From: an uncultured Clostridia bacterium
GTDB lineage: Bacteria; Bacillota; Clostridia; UBA1381
Assembly (NCBI GenBank): GCA_934454145.1
Contig: CAKSFT010000013.1
Span: forward strand, 1 to 25,628
Length of the DNA stretch: 25,628 bases
Direction of reading: 5' to 3'
This document shows, one piece after another, positions 15,144-21,996 of this stretch. Made by a program: the position numbers and the translations under genes. How positions within the stretch are numbered: the stretch's first letter is position 1; each line of letters begins with the position of its first letter. The notes beneath the pieces were generated by a model. That model made no database searches, was not told the origin of the DNA, and was given only the letters and a program-made list of their open reading frames with translations.

Positions 15144-15256
15144 GAAATTTCCGTTTTGTAAAGTTTTTCGGAGATTTCATGGCCTCATTTTTGGGGTCAA
15201 CCTCAATTTTTGGGTGAAAATGTGTGGGGCGAAAGACACATTTTCACCTTTTTTTA
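15144..15256 (+). ncRNA. Candidate small RNA with 12-codon reading frame
   Basis: A consensus promoter and a strong terminator bracket about 113 nt between yjjG and obg. The predicted RNA begins with a 10-bp stem (15144-15153 with 15169-15178, one G-U). Two similar pyrimidine-to-G repeats follow (CCTCATTTTTGGGG and CCTCAATTTTTGGG), then the terminator hairpin. The 3' arm of the first stem contains GGAG, 5 nt before an ATG. It may act as a small RNA, a microprotein mRNA or an attenuator-like unit. I cannot match it to a known RNA family by eye. 6S, SRP and tmRNA hallmarks are absent. Confidence 0.55.
15179..15217 (+). CDS. Possible 12-residue micro-ORF (MASFLGSTSIFG)
   Basis: ATG at 15179 follows GGAG by 5 nt and opens 12 codons ending in TGA at 15215-15217. 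The peptide is small, uncharged and Ser/Gly/Phe-rich. The ribosome site is in the 3' arm of the first stem of the candidate small RNA, so translation could depend on stem opening. The stop codon lies in the first arm of the terminator. Too short for coding statistics; it may be chance. Confidence 0.3.
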   Translation: MASFLGSTSIFG

Positions 15257-15257
15257 T
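15213..15257 (+). terminator. Strong terminator of the small transcript
   Basis: A perfect 13-bp stem GGTGAAAATGTGT/ACACATTTTCACC (15213-15225 with 15236-15248) has a 10-nt loop and is followed by TTTTTTTATTTT. It ends the candidate small RNA and also read-through from yjjG. Confidence 0.92.
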
Positions 15258-15299
15258 TTTGACAAAAATACCCGTATATTTTACTCAAACGCATTTTAA

Positions 15300-15328
15300 T
15301 TGACACATTTGGATATTTATGTTATACT
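15300..15328 (+). promoter_or_regulatory. Promoter of obg
   Basis: TTGACA (15300-15305) and TATACT (15323-15328) are spaced by 17 nt. The start would be near 15335, giving a long leader of about 209 nt before the obg ATG. Confidence 0.8.
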
Positions 15329-15334
15329 TATGAT

Positions 15335-15470
15335 AAAATAAGGATATAATTGTCGATTTACAGAACAGGTAATTGCAGAAATGACGCTCTTGTTGTTATT
15401 TCTGATTATAAATCATCGGTTTTTCCCGGACGCTCTTGCAAAGAGGGTGACTGCAAAAGCCTACAATTAA
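15335..15470 (+). promoter_or_regulatory. Structured 5' leader of obg
   Basis: The long obg leader appears folded. TAATTGT (15347-15353) is the exact complement of ACAATTA (15463-15469) and could close a domain of about 120 nt. Inside are a 10-bp hairpin (15376-15385 with 15395-15404, one G-U) and a 5-bp hairpin CTCTT/AAGAG (15433-15437 with 15441-15445). The 10-mer GACGCTCTTG occurs twice (15383, 15429). A palindrome hairpin follows before the ribosome site. The layout suggests a cis-regulatory RNA, but it does not match a riboswitch class I can recall. The ligand, if any, is unknown. Confidence 0.45.
15367..15375 (+). repeat. Short copy of the palindrome arm in the obg leader
   Basis: AGGTAATTG, preceded by AAC as in the palindrome at 15488, repeats the outer nine bases of the palindrome arm near the start of the obg leader. 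At nine bases it may be chance, but it is close to a full copy about 120 nt downstream. Confidence 0.35.
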
Positions 15471-15487
15471 CACAGATTTATAAAAAC

Positions 15488-15521
15488 AGGTAATTGTAAA
15501 ATTTACATTTTACAATTACCT
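15488..15521. repeat. 34-bp perfect palindrome, copy 2 (before obg)
   Basis: This copy is identical over all 34 bp to 10968-11001, with 15-nt arms around TTAC. It ends 22 nt before the obg ATG, just upstream of the AAGGAG ribosome site. As RNA it would form a stable hairpin next to the ribosome site; as DNA it could be an operator. Confidence 0.9.
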
Positions 15522-15543
15522 AATAAAAAACAAGGAGAAAATT

Positions 15544-16824
15544 ATGTTTACAGATAAAGCAAAAATCATGATTAAGGCGGGCAACGGCGGCAACGGTGCA
15601 ATTGCTTTCCACCGCGAAAAATATGTCGCCGCCGGCGGCCCCGACGGCGGCGACGGCGGCGACGGCGGAAATGTTGTGTTTTGCGTTGACCTTGGCATGT
15701 CAACCCTCATGGACTTCCGCTATAAGCGCAAATATGTCGCGCAAAACGGCGGCGACGGCATGGGCAAGCACTGCAACGGAAAAAAAGGCGCGGATATCCT
15801 GATAAATGTGCCGCAAGGTACACTTGTCAGAGATGCCAAGTCAAACCGTATTCTTGCCGATTTGTCCGACCCGGAAAAGAAAGTTGTCCTTGCAAAAGGC
15901 GGCAGCGGCGGCTGGGGCAACAGCCATTTTGCCACCGCCACACGCCAGACACCGAATTTTGCCAAAAACGGCAAGCCCGGCATGGAGCGCGAGGTCATAC
16001 TGGAGCTTAAGCTTTTGGCGGACGTGGGGCTTGTCGGGTTCCCAAATGTCGGCAAATCCACAATCCTCTCCAGGACGACAAAAGCCGACCCCAAAATCGC
16101 GAATTATCACTTCACCACGCTTGAGCCAAACCTTGGCGTTGTGGAAGAAGACGGCGGAATAAGCTTTGTGCTTGCCGACATTCCGGGCATAATCGAAGGA
16201 GCAAGCGAAGGCGTCGGGCTTGGGCACGATTTTCTGCGGCATATAGAAAGAACACGTCTTTTGATACATGTTGTGGACGTTTCGGGAATTGAAGGGCGAA
16301 ACCCCATCGAAGATTTTGACATCATAAATGAAGAGCTTTCAAAATATAACATGGAACTTGAGGACAGACCGCAGCTTGTGGCGGCAAACAAAACCGATAT
16401 ACTGCAAGACCCCGAAATGTACCGGGAGTTTAAAACCGAAATTGAAAAAAGGGGCTACAAAGTCTTTGAAATCTCGGCGGCAACGGGCAAAGGCGTGCAC
16501 GAGCTGATGAAGCATGCATATGCAGAACTCATCAAACTGCCGCCGATTCAGATTTTTGAGCCCGAAATGGACATCGAAGAGGACATGTTTGCCGATACCT
16601 CCGCGCCGGGCTTTGAGGTCACCGTTGAGGACGGGGTGTATGTTGTTTCCGGCTCATGGATTGAAGCCGTCGGCGGCAGTGTCAACTTCTCCGACGAGGA
16701 AAGCCTGCAATATTTCCAGCGTGCACTCAAAAACAGAGGTGTCATCGACGCCCTCACCGACGCCGGCATAAAAGAAGGCGACACAGTGAGAATCGGCGAC
16801 CTGGAATTTGATTTTGTATGGTGA
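15544..16824 (+). CDS. obg: GTPase Obg/CgtA
   Basis: Obg is an essential GTPase that binds the 50S subunit and links ribosome assembly to stress and growth control. The 426 residues show the three-domain family layout. The N-terminal glycine-rich Obg fold (1-158) includes the run of Gly-Gly-Asp repeats near 31-43. The G domain has G1 GFPNVGKST (165-173), DIPG (212-215), NKTD (282-285) and SAA (311-313). The C-terminal OCT domain covers about 350-426. The ATG has an AAGGAG site. It lacks the usual upstream rplU and rpmA genes. A promoter, a structured leader and a palindrome lie upstream instead, suggesting separate regulation. Confidence 0.97.
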   Translation: MFTDKAKIMIKAGNGGNGAIAFHREKYVAAGGPDGGDGGDGGNVVFCVDLGMSTLMDFRYKRKYVAQNGGDGMGKHCNGKKGADILINVPQGTLVRDAKSNRILADLSDPEKKVVLAKGGSGGWGNSHFATATRQTPNFAKNGKPGMEREVILELKLLADVGLVGFPNVGKSTILSRTTKADPKIANYHFTTLEPNLGVVEEDGGISFVLADIPGIIEGASEGVGLGHDFLRHIERTRLLIHVVDVSGIEGRNPIEDFDIINEELSKYNMELEDRPQLVAANKTDILQDPEMYREFKTEIEKRGYKVFEISAATGKGVHELMKHAYAELIKLPPIQIFEPEMDIEEDMFADTSAPGFEVTVEDGVYVVSGSWIEAVGGSVNFSDEESLQYFQRALKNRGVIDALTDAGIKEGDTVRIGDLEFDFVW

Positions 16825-16834
16825 CAGATAATTC

Positions 16835-16847
16835 AGGTAATTGTAAA
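16835..16847 (+). repeat. Half-copy of the palindrome before mltG
   Basis: AGGTAATTGTAAA, the first 13 bases of the palindrome arm, directly abuts the GGAGG ribosome site of mltG. A 13-base match is unlikely by chance in 25 kb. The second arm is missing. Confidence 0.6.
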
Positions 16848-16860
16848 GGAGGCGCATGGC

Positions 16861-17853
16861 GTGAATAAAAAAGGTGTGGGATATACTCTTGCCGTCTTGG
16901 GAGCGACGATTTTGATAATTTTGATAATAATTCTCTTTTCGCCAAACAGATGCAGACTCCGCGAGGACACCACTGTGGAGATACCTCAGGGGAGCTCTGT
17001 CGGGGACATTGCCGGCATTCTGAAGGACGAATATGTCATATCTGGAAGGCTTTCCTTTATTGCGCGCACGGTTATCACCGGCAAAAAAAATGATTTGAAG
17101 TACGGCGAATTTATCTTTGCACCGCAGATGAGTTATGACGAAATCATAGACACATTATGCAACAAAGGCGCAAAACGTGAAAGCATAACCGTCACCATTC
17201 CGGAAGGATATTCTGTGGAAATGGCAGTCGCAAAGCTCACCGGCGCCGGGATAGGGACGGTGGACGAATTTGAAACCGCCCTCGGTGCAAATTATAACTA
17301 TGAATTTTTGGATTATGTAAATCCGAATCCGGATTGCAACTATGCCCTACAGGGCTTTTTGTTCCCCTCGACCTATGAATTTTACAAAACAGCATCGGCA
17401 GAAGATGTGATAAACACCATGCTTGCGGAATTTGAAAAACAATATAAAAAAATCGGCGGCACATATGAAAATATAGAAGAAATAATCACAAAAGCATCGC
17501 TTATAGAACGCGAAGCAAAACTTGATGCCGAGCGCGAAGTGATTGCCGGGGTCATCGAAAACAGACTTAACACCGACATGCCGCTGCAGATTGACGCGTC
17601 TGTCGTTTATGCGATAAGCGGTGGAATGTATGATGTGGAAAGGGTGCTCTATAAGGACTTGGAAGTCGATTCGGGCTATAATACCTATAAAAACAAAGGC
17701 CTCCCGACAGGGCCGATATGCAACCCCGGCATAAAATCGATTTATGCCGCGATGAATCCGCAAAAGCACCAGTATCTCTTTTATCACACCGACACAACCA
17801 AAAATGACGGAAGCCATATTTTCAGCAAAACATATGAAGAACACACAAAATAA
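16861..17853 (+). CDS. mltG: Endolytic murein transglycosylase MltG (YceG-like)
   Basis: MltG cuts nascent peptidoglycan strands near the membrane and sets glycan chain length. The 330-residue protein has one N-terminal membrane anchor (about 8-28). A LysM-like region (about 37-110) precedes the YceG catalytic domain, with LQGFLFPSTYEF near 163-174 and the ASLIEREA motif carrying the likely catalytic Glu (216 or 218). NRL, PLQIDASVVYA and GLPTGPICNPG follow. The start is GTG at 16861 with AGGAGG 8 nt upstream; a nearby ATG at 16855 runs into TGA after two codons. obg ends 36 nt upstream and malQ begins 30 nt downstream, suggesting one operon. Confidence 0.95.
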   Translation: MNKKGVGYTLAVLGATILIILIIILFSPNRCRLREDTTVEIPQGSSVGDIAGILKDEYVISGRLSFIARTVITGKKNDLKYGEFIFAPQMSYDEIIDTLCNKGAKRESITVTIPEGYSVEMAVAKLTGAGIGTVDEFETALGANYNYEFLDYVNPNPDCNYALQGFLFPSTYEFYKTASAEDVINTMLAEFEKQYKKIGGTYENIEEIITKASLIEREAKLDAEREVIAGVIENRLNTDMPLQIDASVVYAISGGMYDVERVLYKDLEVDSGYNTYKNKGLPTGPICNPGIKSIYAAMNPQKHQYLFYHTDTTKNDGSHIFSKTYEEHTK

Positions 17854-17883
17854 AAGCCGCACCGCGGCGGAAGGGAGCATGGC

Positions 17884-19314
17884 ATGGACAGAGGAATTTT
17901 AATGCATATTTCATCACTGCCCTCACCGTACGGCATCGGCAATCTCGGCAAAGAGGCGTTTCGGTTTGCAGACTTTCTGCGCGATTCGGGGCAAACGCTG
18001 TGGCAGATTCTCCCCCTCAACCCCACAGGTTTCGGGGATTCGCCGTATCAAAGCGTATCCGCCTTTGCCGGCAACCCTTATTTTGTTGACATAGACACAC
18101 TGGTCGCCGAGGGACTTCTCACCCTCGAAGAAACCGAAAATTACTTTTTTGGCGAAAACCCGTCAAGGGTTGACTACGAGCGGCTGTTCTTTTACCGTTT
18201 TCCGCTTTTGAGATGCGCTTTTTTCCGCTTTGTTTCCAATGCAGAGTACATACGTTTTACCGAAGAAAACGCTTTTTGGCTTGATGATTATGCGCTCTTC
18301 ATGGCAATAAAGGAGAAAAACCACTACAAAAGCCGTGAGGACTGGGATTTGCCCCTGAAAAACAGGGACGGGTCTGTGCTTTTGCAATACCGCAAGGACC
18401 TGAAACAAACAATTGATTTTTATAAATTTATACAGTTTAAGTTTTTTGAACAGTGGGGAAAGCTGAAAAAATATGCCAATGACAACGGCATAAAAATCAT
18501 AGGCGACATGCCGATATATGTCGCCTCGGACAGCGCAGAGGTGTGGGCTTTTAGCGAATTGTTTGAGCTGGACGGGCACAAAAACCCCGAAAGCGTTGCA
18601 TGCTGTCCTCCCGACAAATGTTTCAAAAACGGCCAGCTTTGGGGGAATCCGCTCTATAACTGGGAAAACATGAAAAAAGATGGATACCTGTGGTGGCGGC
18701 GGCGCTTTGCACTTGCACAAAAGATGTATGACGCCCTGAGAATAGACCATTTCTGCGGCTTTTTTGAATATTATTCGGTTCCTTCACATGCCAAAACTGC
18801 CGAAGGCGCGGTTTTGAAAAAAGCGCCGGGGGAAGACTTTTTCTCCTGCATCACAAAAGACCTGCACATCAAAATAATTGCGGAAAACCTTGGGAAATAC
18901 TGCCCCCGTGCAGAAGAAAGCATAAAAAAATACGGATTCTGCGGCATGGACGTTTTGCAGCTTTTGACAGATTTCAAAAACGAATCAGCGGTCTTTTCCC
19001 CAAAAAACGCGGCATATACCGGCACACACGACAACGACACCATCACCGGCTGGTATGAGTCGCTGAGTACAAGAAAGCGCCGCGCCGTGCGCAAAATATT
19101 CGGCATAAAAAGGCTTGACAACCCGACACAGGTTTTGATAAAATCCACATTGACAAGCGGCGCAGAGCTTGCTGTGATACCCATTCAGGACTACCTGGGA
19201 ATGGGCAGTACAGAGCGTATGAATACCCCGTCAACAGTCGGCGGGAACTGGCTTGTGCGGATACGGAAGGAAGAACTCACACCCCGTCTGTCGGCATACA
19301 TAAAAAGCTTTTGA
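17884..19314 (+). CDS. malQ: 4-alpha-glucanotransferase (amylomaltase)
   Basis: MalQ moves alpha-1,4-glucan segments between maltodextrins, in glycogen or maltose use in the cytosol. The 476 residues are typical for a GH77 enzyme. It starts ILMHISSLPSPYGIGNLG, and GDSPYQSVSAFAGNPYF forms the acceptor region. GQLWGNPLYNW is at 250-260. The nucleophile is Asp288 in LRIDHFCGF, the acid/base is Glu334 in IIAENLG, and the third carboxylate lies in GTHDNDT (380-386). The ATG has an AAGGGAG site. No other maltose or glycogen genes are near; pgi further along is the nearest sugar-phosphate enzyme. A hairpin and a strong terminator follow. Confidence 0.97.
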   Translation: MDRGILMHISSLPSPYGIGNLGKEAFRFADFLRDSGQTLWQILPLNPTGFGDSPYQSVSAFAGNPYFVDIDTLVAEGLLTLEETENYFFGENPSRVDYERLFFYRFPLLRCAFFRFVSNAEYIRFTEENAFWLDDYALFMAIKEKNHYKSREDWDLPLKNRDGSVLLQYRKDLKQTIDFYKFIQFKFFEQWGKLKKYANDNGIKIIGDMPIYVASDSAEVWAFSELFELDGHKNPESVACCPPDKCFKNGQLWGNPLYNWENMKKDGYLWWRRRFALAQKMYDALRIDHFCGFFEYYSVPSHAKTAEGAVLKKAPGEDFFSCITKDLHIKIIAENLGKYCPRAEESIKKYGFCGMDVLQLLTDFKNESAVFSPKNAAYTGTHDNDTITGWYESLSTRKRRAVRKIFGIKRLDNPTQVLIKSTLTSGAELAVIPIQDYLGMGSTERMNTPSTVGGNWLVRIRKEELTPRLSAYIKSF

Positions 19315-19326
19315 AACGATATTACC

Positions 19327-19350
19327 TCCCCAAAATCGGCAATTTGGGGA
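19327..19350. other. Hairpin after malQ
   Basis: TCCCCAAA (19327-19334) pairs with TTTGGGGA (19343-19350) around an 8-nt loop, 12 nt past the malQ stop. No T tail follows on either strand, so it is not a classic terminator. It may protect the mRNA 3' end. Confidence 0.5.
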
Positions 19351-19361
19351 AAAGACAACAA

Positions 19362-19405
19362 CTAAAAAATAAAAATCGACAAGCATGATATGCTTGTCGA
19401 TTTTT
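19362..19405. terminator. Bidirectional terminator between malQ and tRNA-Leu
   Basis: A 15-bp perfect stem (19371-19385 with 19391-19405) with a 5-nt loop carries T runs in both directions. On the plus strand it serves malQ. On the minus strand it begins at the last base of the tRNA CCA end and is followed by TTTTTATTTTTT. Confidence 0.92.
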
Positions 19406-19493
19406 GGTGCTCAAGGCCGGGGTCGAACCGGCACGGGAAAAAAGTCCCACAGGATTTTAAGTCCTGGGCGTCTGCCAATTCCGCCACTTGAGC
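19405..19493 (-). tRNA. tRNA-Leu (UAA)
   Basis: Read on the minus strand this is a class II tRNA with a full cloverleaf. The acceptor arms GCTCAAG and CTTGAGC pair perfectly, and the D arm is GCGGAATTGGCAGACGC. The anticodon stem CAGGA/TCCTG encloses CTTAAAA with anticodon TAA. A long variable arm (GGGACTTTTTTCCC) and GGTTCGACCCC in the T arm follow. Discriminator A and CCA are encoded. It decodes UUA. It has its own consensus promoter and terminator. Confidence 0.97.
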
Positions 19494-19512
19494 ATACACT
19501 GCAACAACCATT

Positions 19513-19541
19513 ATTTTAGCATAAATCACAAAAAATGTCAA
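19513..19541 (-). promoter_or_regulatory. Promoter of tRNA-Leu
   Basis: Minus-strand TTGACA (19536-19541) and TAAAAT (19513-19518) are spaced by 17 nt. The start would be near 19506, about 13 nt before the mature tRNA 5' end. Confidence 0.85.
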
Positions 19542-19550
19542 TAGTTTTGG

Positions 19551-19615
19551 AGAAAAAAATACCATGCTTTGCCGCCAAACATCTCGTCCCTCAGCAGCGA
19601 TTGGCAAAGCATGGT
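19551..19615 (-). terminator. Large-loop terminator upstream of the tRNA
   Basis: A perfect 13-bp stem ACCATGCTTTGCC/GGCAAAGCATGGT (19561-19573 with 19603-19615) encloses a 29-nt loop. On the minus strand it is followed by ATTTTTTTCT. It ends transcription from gltA and from the promoter at 19706-19735. The unusually large loop has its own pairing potential. Confidence 0.8.
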
Positions 19616-19699
19616 TTATTTTGCACCCGAATATATTGCATTTTCAGGGTGCTGTGCATCATTAGGTATTTGAAATGTTACATATAAGTTTGTTTGGCA
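19553..19699 (-). ncRNA. Candidate small RNA between gltA and tRNA-Leu
   Basis: A strong promoter just inside the gltA 3' region and a terminator define about 147 nt on the minus strand. Predicted elements in order: a 5' segment GCCAAAC (19698-19692), a hairpin GCACCC/GGGTGC, then the terminator stem. The 5' GCCAAAC is the exact complement of GTTTGGC in the terminator loop (19580-19574), so the ends could pair. No reading frame with a convincing ribosome site was found. It may be an independent small RNA or only a 3' UTR. I cannot match it to a known family. Confidence 0.45.
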
Positions 19700-19705
19700 A
19701 AATTT

Positions 19706-19735
19706 ATTATAGCATATATTTTTGCAAAATTTCAA
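19706..19735 (-). promoter_or_regulatory. Strong promoter just downstream of gltA
   Basis: Minus-strand TTGAAA (19730-19735) and a perfect TATAAT (19706-19711) are spaced by 18 nt, and TGC directly before the -10 gives the extended -10 form (TGcTATAAT). It starts a transcript near 19699 with no protein gene downstream before the terminator at 19551-19615. Confidence 0.65.
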
Positions 19736-19770
19736 AATAAAAAACAAAAAATCTCATCCGCACATGTATT

Positions 19771-21132
19771 TTATCTGTCACCCAGTTTTACATATCCGCG
19801 CTCCGGCTTGACGCTTTTGTATGTCGGGCGGATAATCTTGCCGTTGTTCTGGATTTCTTCAATCCTGTGTGCACTCCAGCCGGCAATTCGTGCAATCGCA
19901 AATATCGGCGTGTACATTTCGCACGGCAACTCCAACATCTGATATATCAAACCCGAATAAAAGTCCACATTTGCGCTGACTCCCTTGTACATCCTGCGCT
20001 TTTCCGCAATTATCCCCGGCGCAAGCGATGCAACCGTTTCATAAAGCTCATATTCTTTTTCATATCCTTTTTCGACAGCCAGGTCGCGCGCGCAGTTCAT
20101 CAATATGTCCGCCCTCGGATCAGAAATTGAATACACCGCATGCCCCATGCCATATATCAGCCCGGCTTTGTCAAAGGCGTCTTTGTTCAGCAAGCGCACA
20201 AGATAATCCTTGACAGCGTCTTTGTCGCTTGTGTTTATGCTTTTCTTCATGTCCTCAAACATTCTCACAACCTTGATGTTTGCCCCGCCGTGGCGCGGAC
20301 CTTTCAGCGAGCCGAGCGCGGCGGCAATTGCAGAATATGTGTCCGTCCCGGAGGAGGTCACAACATGCGTCGCAAAGGTGGAATTGTTTCCGCCGCCATG
20401 CTCTGCATGAAGCACAAGTGCCAAATCCAGGAGCTTTGCCTCCATGTGCGAAAATTCCCCGTCCTCACGCAACATCAAAAGAATATTTTCCGCCGTGGAC
20501 AAATGCGGTTCCGGCTTGTGGATAAAAAGGCTTTCGTCACAATGATAATGCATATAAGACCGATATGCATACACTGCAAGCATCGGGAAAACCGCAATCA
20601 ACTGCAAGCACTGACGCAGCACATTTTCCGACGAAATATCGTCGGGGTTTTCGTCATATGCATAAAGTGAAAGAACACAGCGCGAAAGTATATTCATCAT
20701 GTCGCGCCCCGGTGCCTTGAGAATCATATCGCGCACAAATGATGTCGGGAGTGTCCGTTTTTCTGCCAGCTCTTTCTTAAATTTCTCCAATTCTTCCGCA
20801 TCGGGCAGTTCCGAAAACAGCAAAAGATACGCCGTTTCCTCAAATCCAAACCGCTCCTCTGCCAAAAATCCCGAAACAATGTCACGCACATTTACACCGC
20901 GGTAAAAAAGCTGTCCTTCACACGGGACAGCACTGCCGTCCGGGAGAATCTCCTTTGACTTTATGTTGGATATTTCCGTAAGCCCTGTGACAACGCCGTT
21001 GCCGTCCAAATCTCTCAATCCTCTGAAAACATGGTTTTTTTCATACATTTCGGGCAGTATACCGTTGTTTTTGCCCGACTTTTCCGCCAATTCTCTGATA
21101 TATGGTGTTATTTCCGAATAATTCTTCTCCAT
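19771..21132 (-). CDS. gltA: Citrate synthase
   Basis: Citrate synthase condenses acetyl-CoA with oxaloacetate, here probably feeding 2-oxoglutarate and glutamate synthesis in an incomplete cycle. The 453 residues show the catalytic motifs LHAEHGGGNNSTFA (His245), GPRHGGAN (His281), YGMGHAVYSISDPRA (His331, Arg340) and ANVDFYSGLIY (Asp390). The N-terminal extension (about 1-60) and overall length fit the longer form seen in Clostridia. The ATG has an AAAGGAG site. No aconitase or isocitrate dehydrogenase lies nearby, so it stands alone between a small-RNA-like unit and the terminator of the SGNH gene. 2-Methylcitrate synthase activity is a lesser possibility. Confidence 0.95.
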   Translation of the reverse strand: MEKNYSEITPYIRELAEKSGKNNGILPEMYEKNHVFRGLRDLDGNGVVTGLTEISNIKSKEILPDGSAVPCEGQLFYRGVNVRDIVSGFLAEERFGFEETAYLLLFSELPDAEELEKFKKELAEKRTLPTSFVRDMILKAPGRDMMNILSRCVLSLYAYDENPDDISSENVLRQCLQLIAVFPMLAVYAYRSYMHYHCDESLFIHKPEPHLSTAENILLMLREDGEFSHMEAKLLDLALVLHAEHGGGNNSTFATHVVTSSGTDTYSAIAAALGSLKGPRHGGANIKVVRMFEDMKKSINTSDKDAVKDYLVRLLNKDAFDKAGLIYGMGHAVYSISDPRADILMNCARDLAVEKGYEKEYELYETVASLAPGIIAEKRRMYKGVSANVDFYSGLIYQMLELPCEMYTPIFAIARIAGWSAHRIEEIQNNGKIIRPTYKSVKPERGYVKLGDR

Positions 21133-21206
21133 CGTATTTACTCCTTTCTCTTCCGTCAGATATCCGCCAAAATGTTATACATGGCAAACTTTTTGAAAAA
21201 TATAAC

Positions 21207-21252
21207 AAAAACCGCCCCGACATCTCAAAATCAGATGTCGGAAGCGATTTTT
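21207..21252. terminator. Terminator between SGNH hydrolase and gltA
   Basis: A long stem (21207-21224 with 21234-21252; 18 pairs with one bulged base and two G-U) is flanked by A and T runs, so it could act in both directions. On the minus strand it is followed by TTTTTG and more T-rich sequence. It closes the thrC-SGNH transcript. Confidence 0.85.
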
Positions 21253-21285
21253 CAGATAATACAAAATTAACTTTTACGCACTCTG

Positions 21286-21930
21286 TCACAGAATGTCCTT
21301 GCAGCATTGCATCCACTTTCTTGCGATAACCTCGTGTCCCGCCGCCGTGGGGTGTATGCAGTCCATACTCCACACGTCCGCGCCGAATTTTTCCGAAAGC
21401 TTTGCAAAATCCTCTGCCAATGGCACAAACACCGCATGGTATTTGTCCGCAAGTTCGCGGCATATTTCTCCGCGTTCTGTTATCTGTGCGTGCCACAAAT
21501 CCCAGTCATTGTATATATCTCCGCCGTCCTCGCCTATGTACTTCCTCACCAAAAACGGCTCGAGAATCACAAGCTTTGAGTCCGGTCTTTTTTCCTTCGC
21601 TTCAAAAAGTATACGGTCATACACAAACTTATACTTGTCCTTGTCTGCGCCCTGACCCATTCTGATTTCAAATCCGATATCGTTTATACCGTTTAAAATG
21701 CTCAAAATATCAAAATCTATATTTAAAGTATCCTCAATCCAGCGCGCATACATGTCGCAAATCCTGTTTCCGCTTACACCCCTGTTGTACACAGAAACCG
21801 ACGGATTGTCACAGACGATTCTTGCCGCCAAAAGATTGACATATCCCATACCCAGATTTATGTTCGGTTGGGTAGTGTTTTTATCTCTGCCGCTGTCGGT
21901 CAGAGAATCCCCCTGGAATAAAATTTTCAT
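21286..21930 (-). CDS. Cytosolic SGNH/GDSL hydrolase
   Basis: A 214-residue SGNH-family esterase or lipase-like hydrolase with no signal peptide. Block I is LFQGDSLTDSG (Ser9 nucleophile), then NRGVSGNRICD (Gly), ILNGINDIGF (Asn) and SMDCIHPTAAGH with a canonical Asp-x-x-His. Family members remove acetyl groups from sugars or cleave small esters; the substrate is not known. I chose ATG at 21930, where homologues begin. A GTG at 21975 would add 15 residues, but its ribosome site is 16 nt away, while the ATG has only a weak AGGCG. It lies 66 nt after thrC and is probably co-transcribed. Confidence 0.85.
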   Translation of the reverse strand: MKILFQGDSLTDSGRDKNTTQPNINLGMGYVNLLAARIVCDNPSVSVYNRGVSGNRICDMYARWIEDTLNIDFDILSILNGINDIGFEIRMGQGADKDKYKFVYDRILFEAKEKRPDSKLVILEPFLVRKYIGEDGGDIYNDWDLWHAQITERGEICRELADKYHAVFVPLAEDFAKLSEKFGADVWSMDCIHPTAAGHEVIARKWMQCCKDIL

Positions 21931-21996
21931 AAAACTTTTCGCCTGTCCTTCCTTTTCAACCCCCGGCCACACCACCGCCGCGCCCGGGACGCTCCC

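Noticed and set aside
15259..15287. TTGACA at 15259 as another obg promoter
   Set aside because: The -10 at 17 nt is TACTCA, a poor match, and the box overlaps the terminator T tail; the promoter at 15300-15328 is far better.
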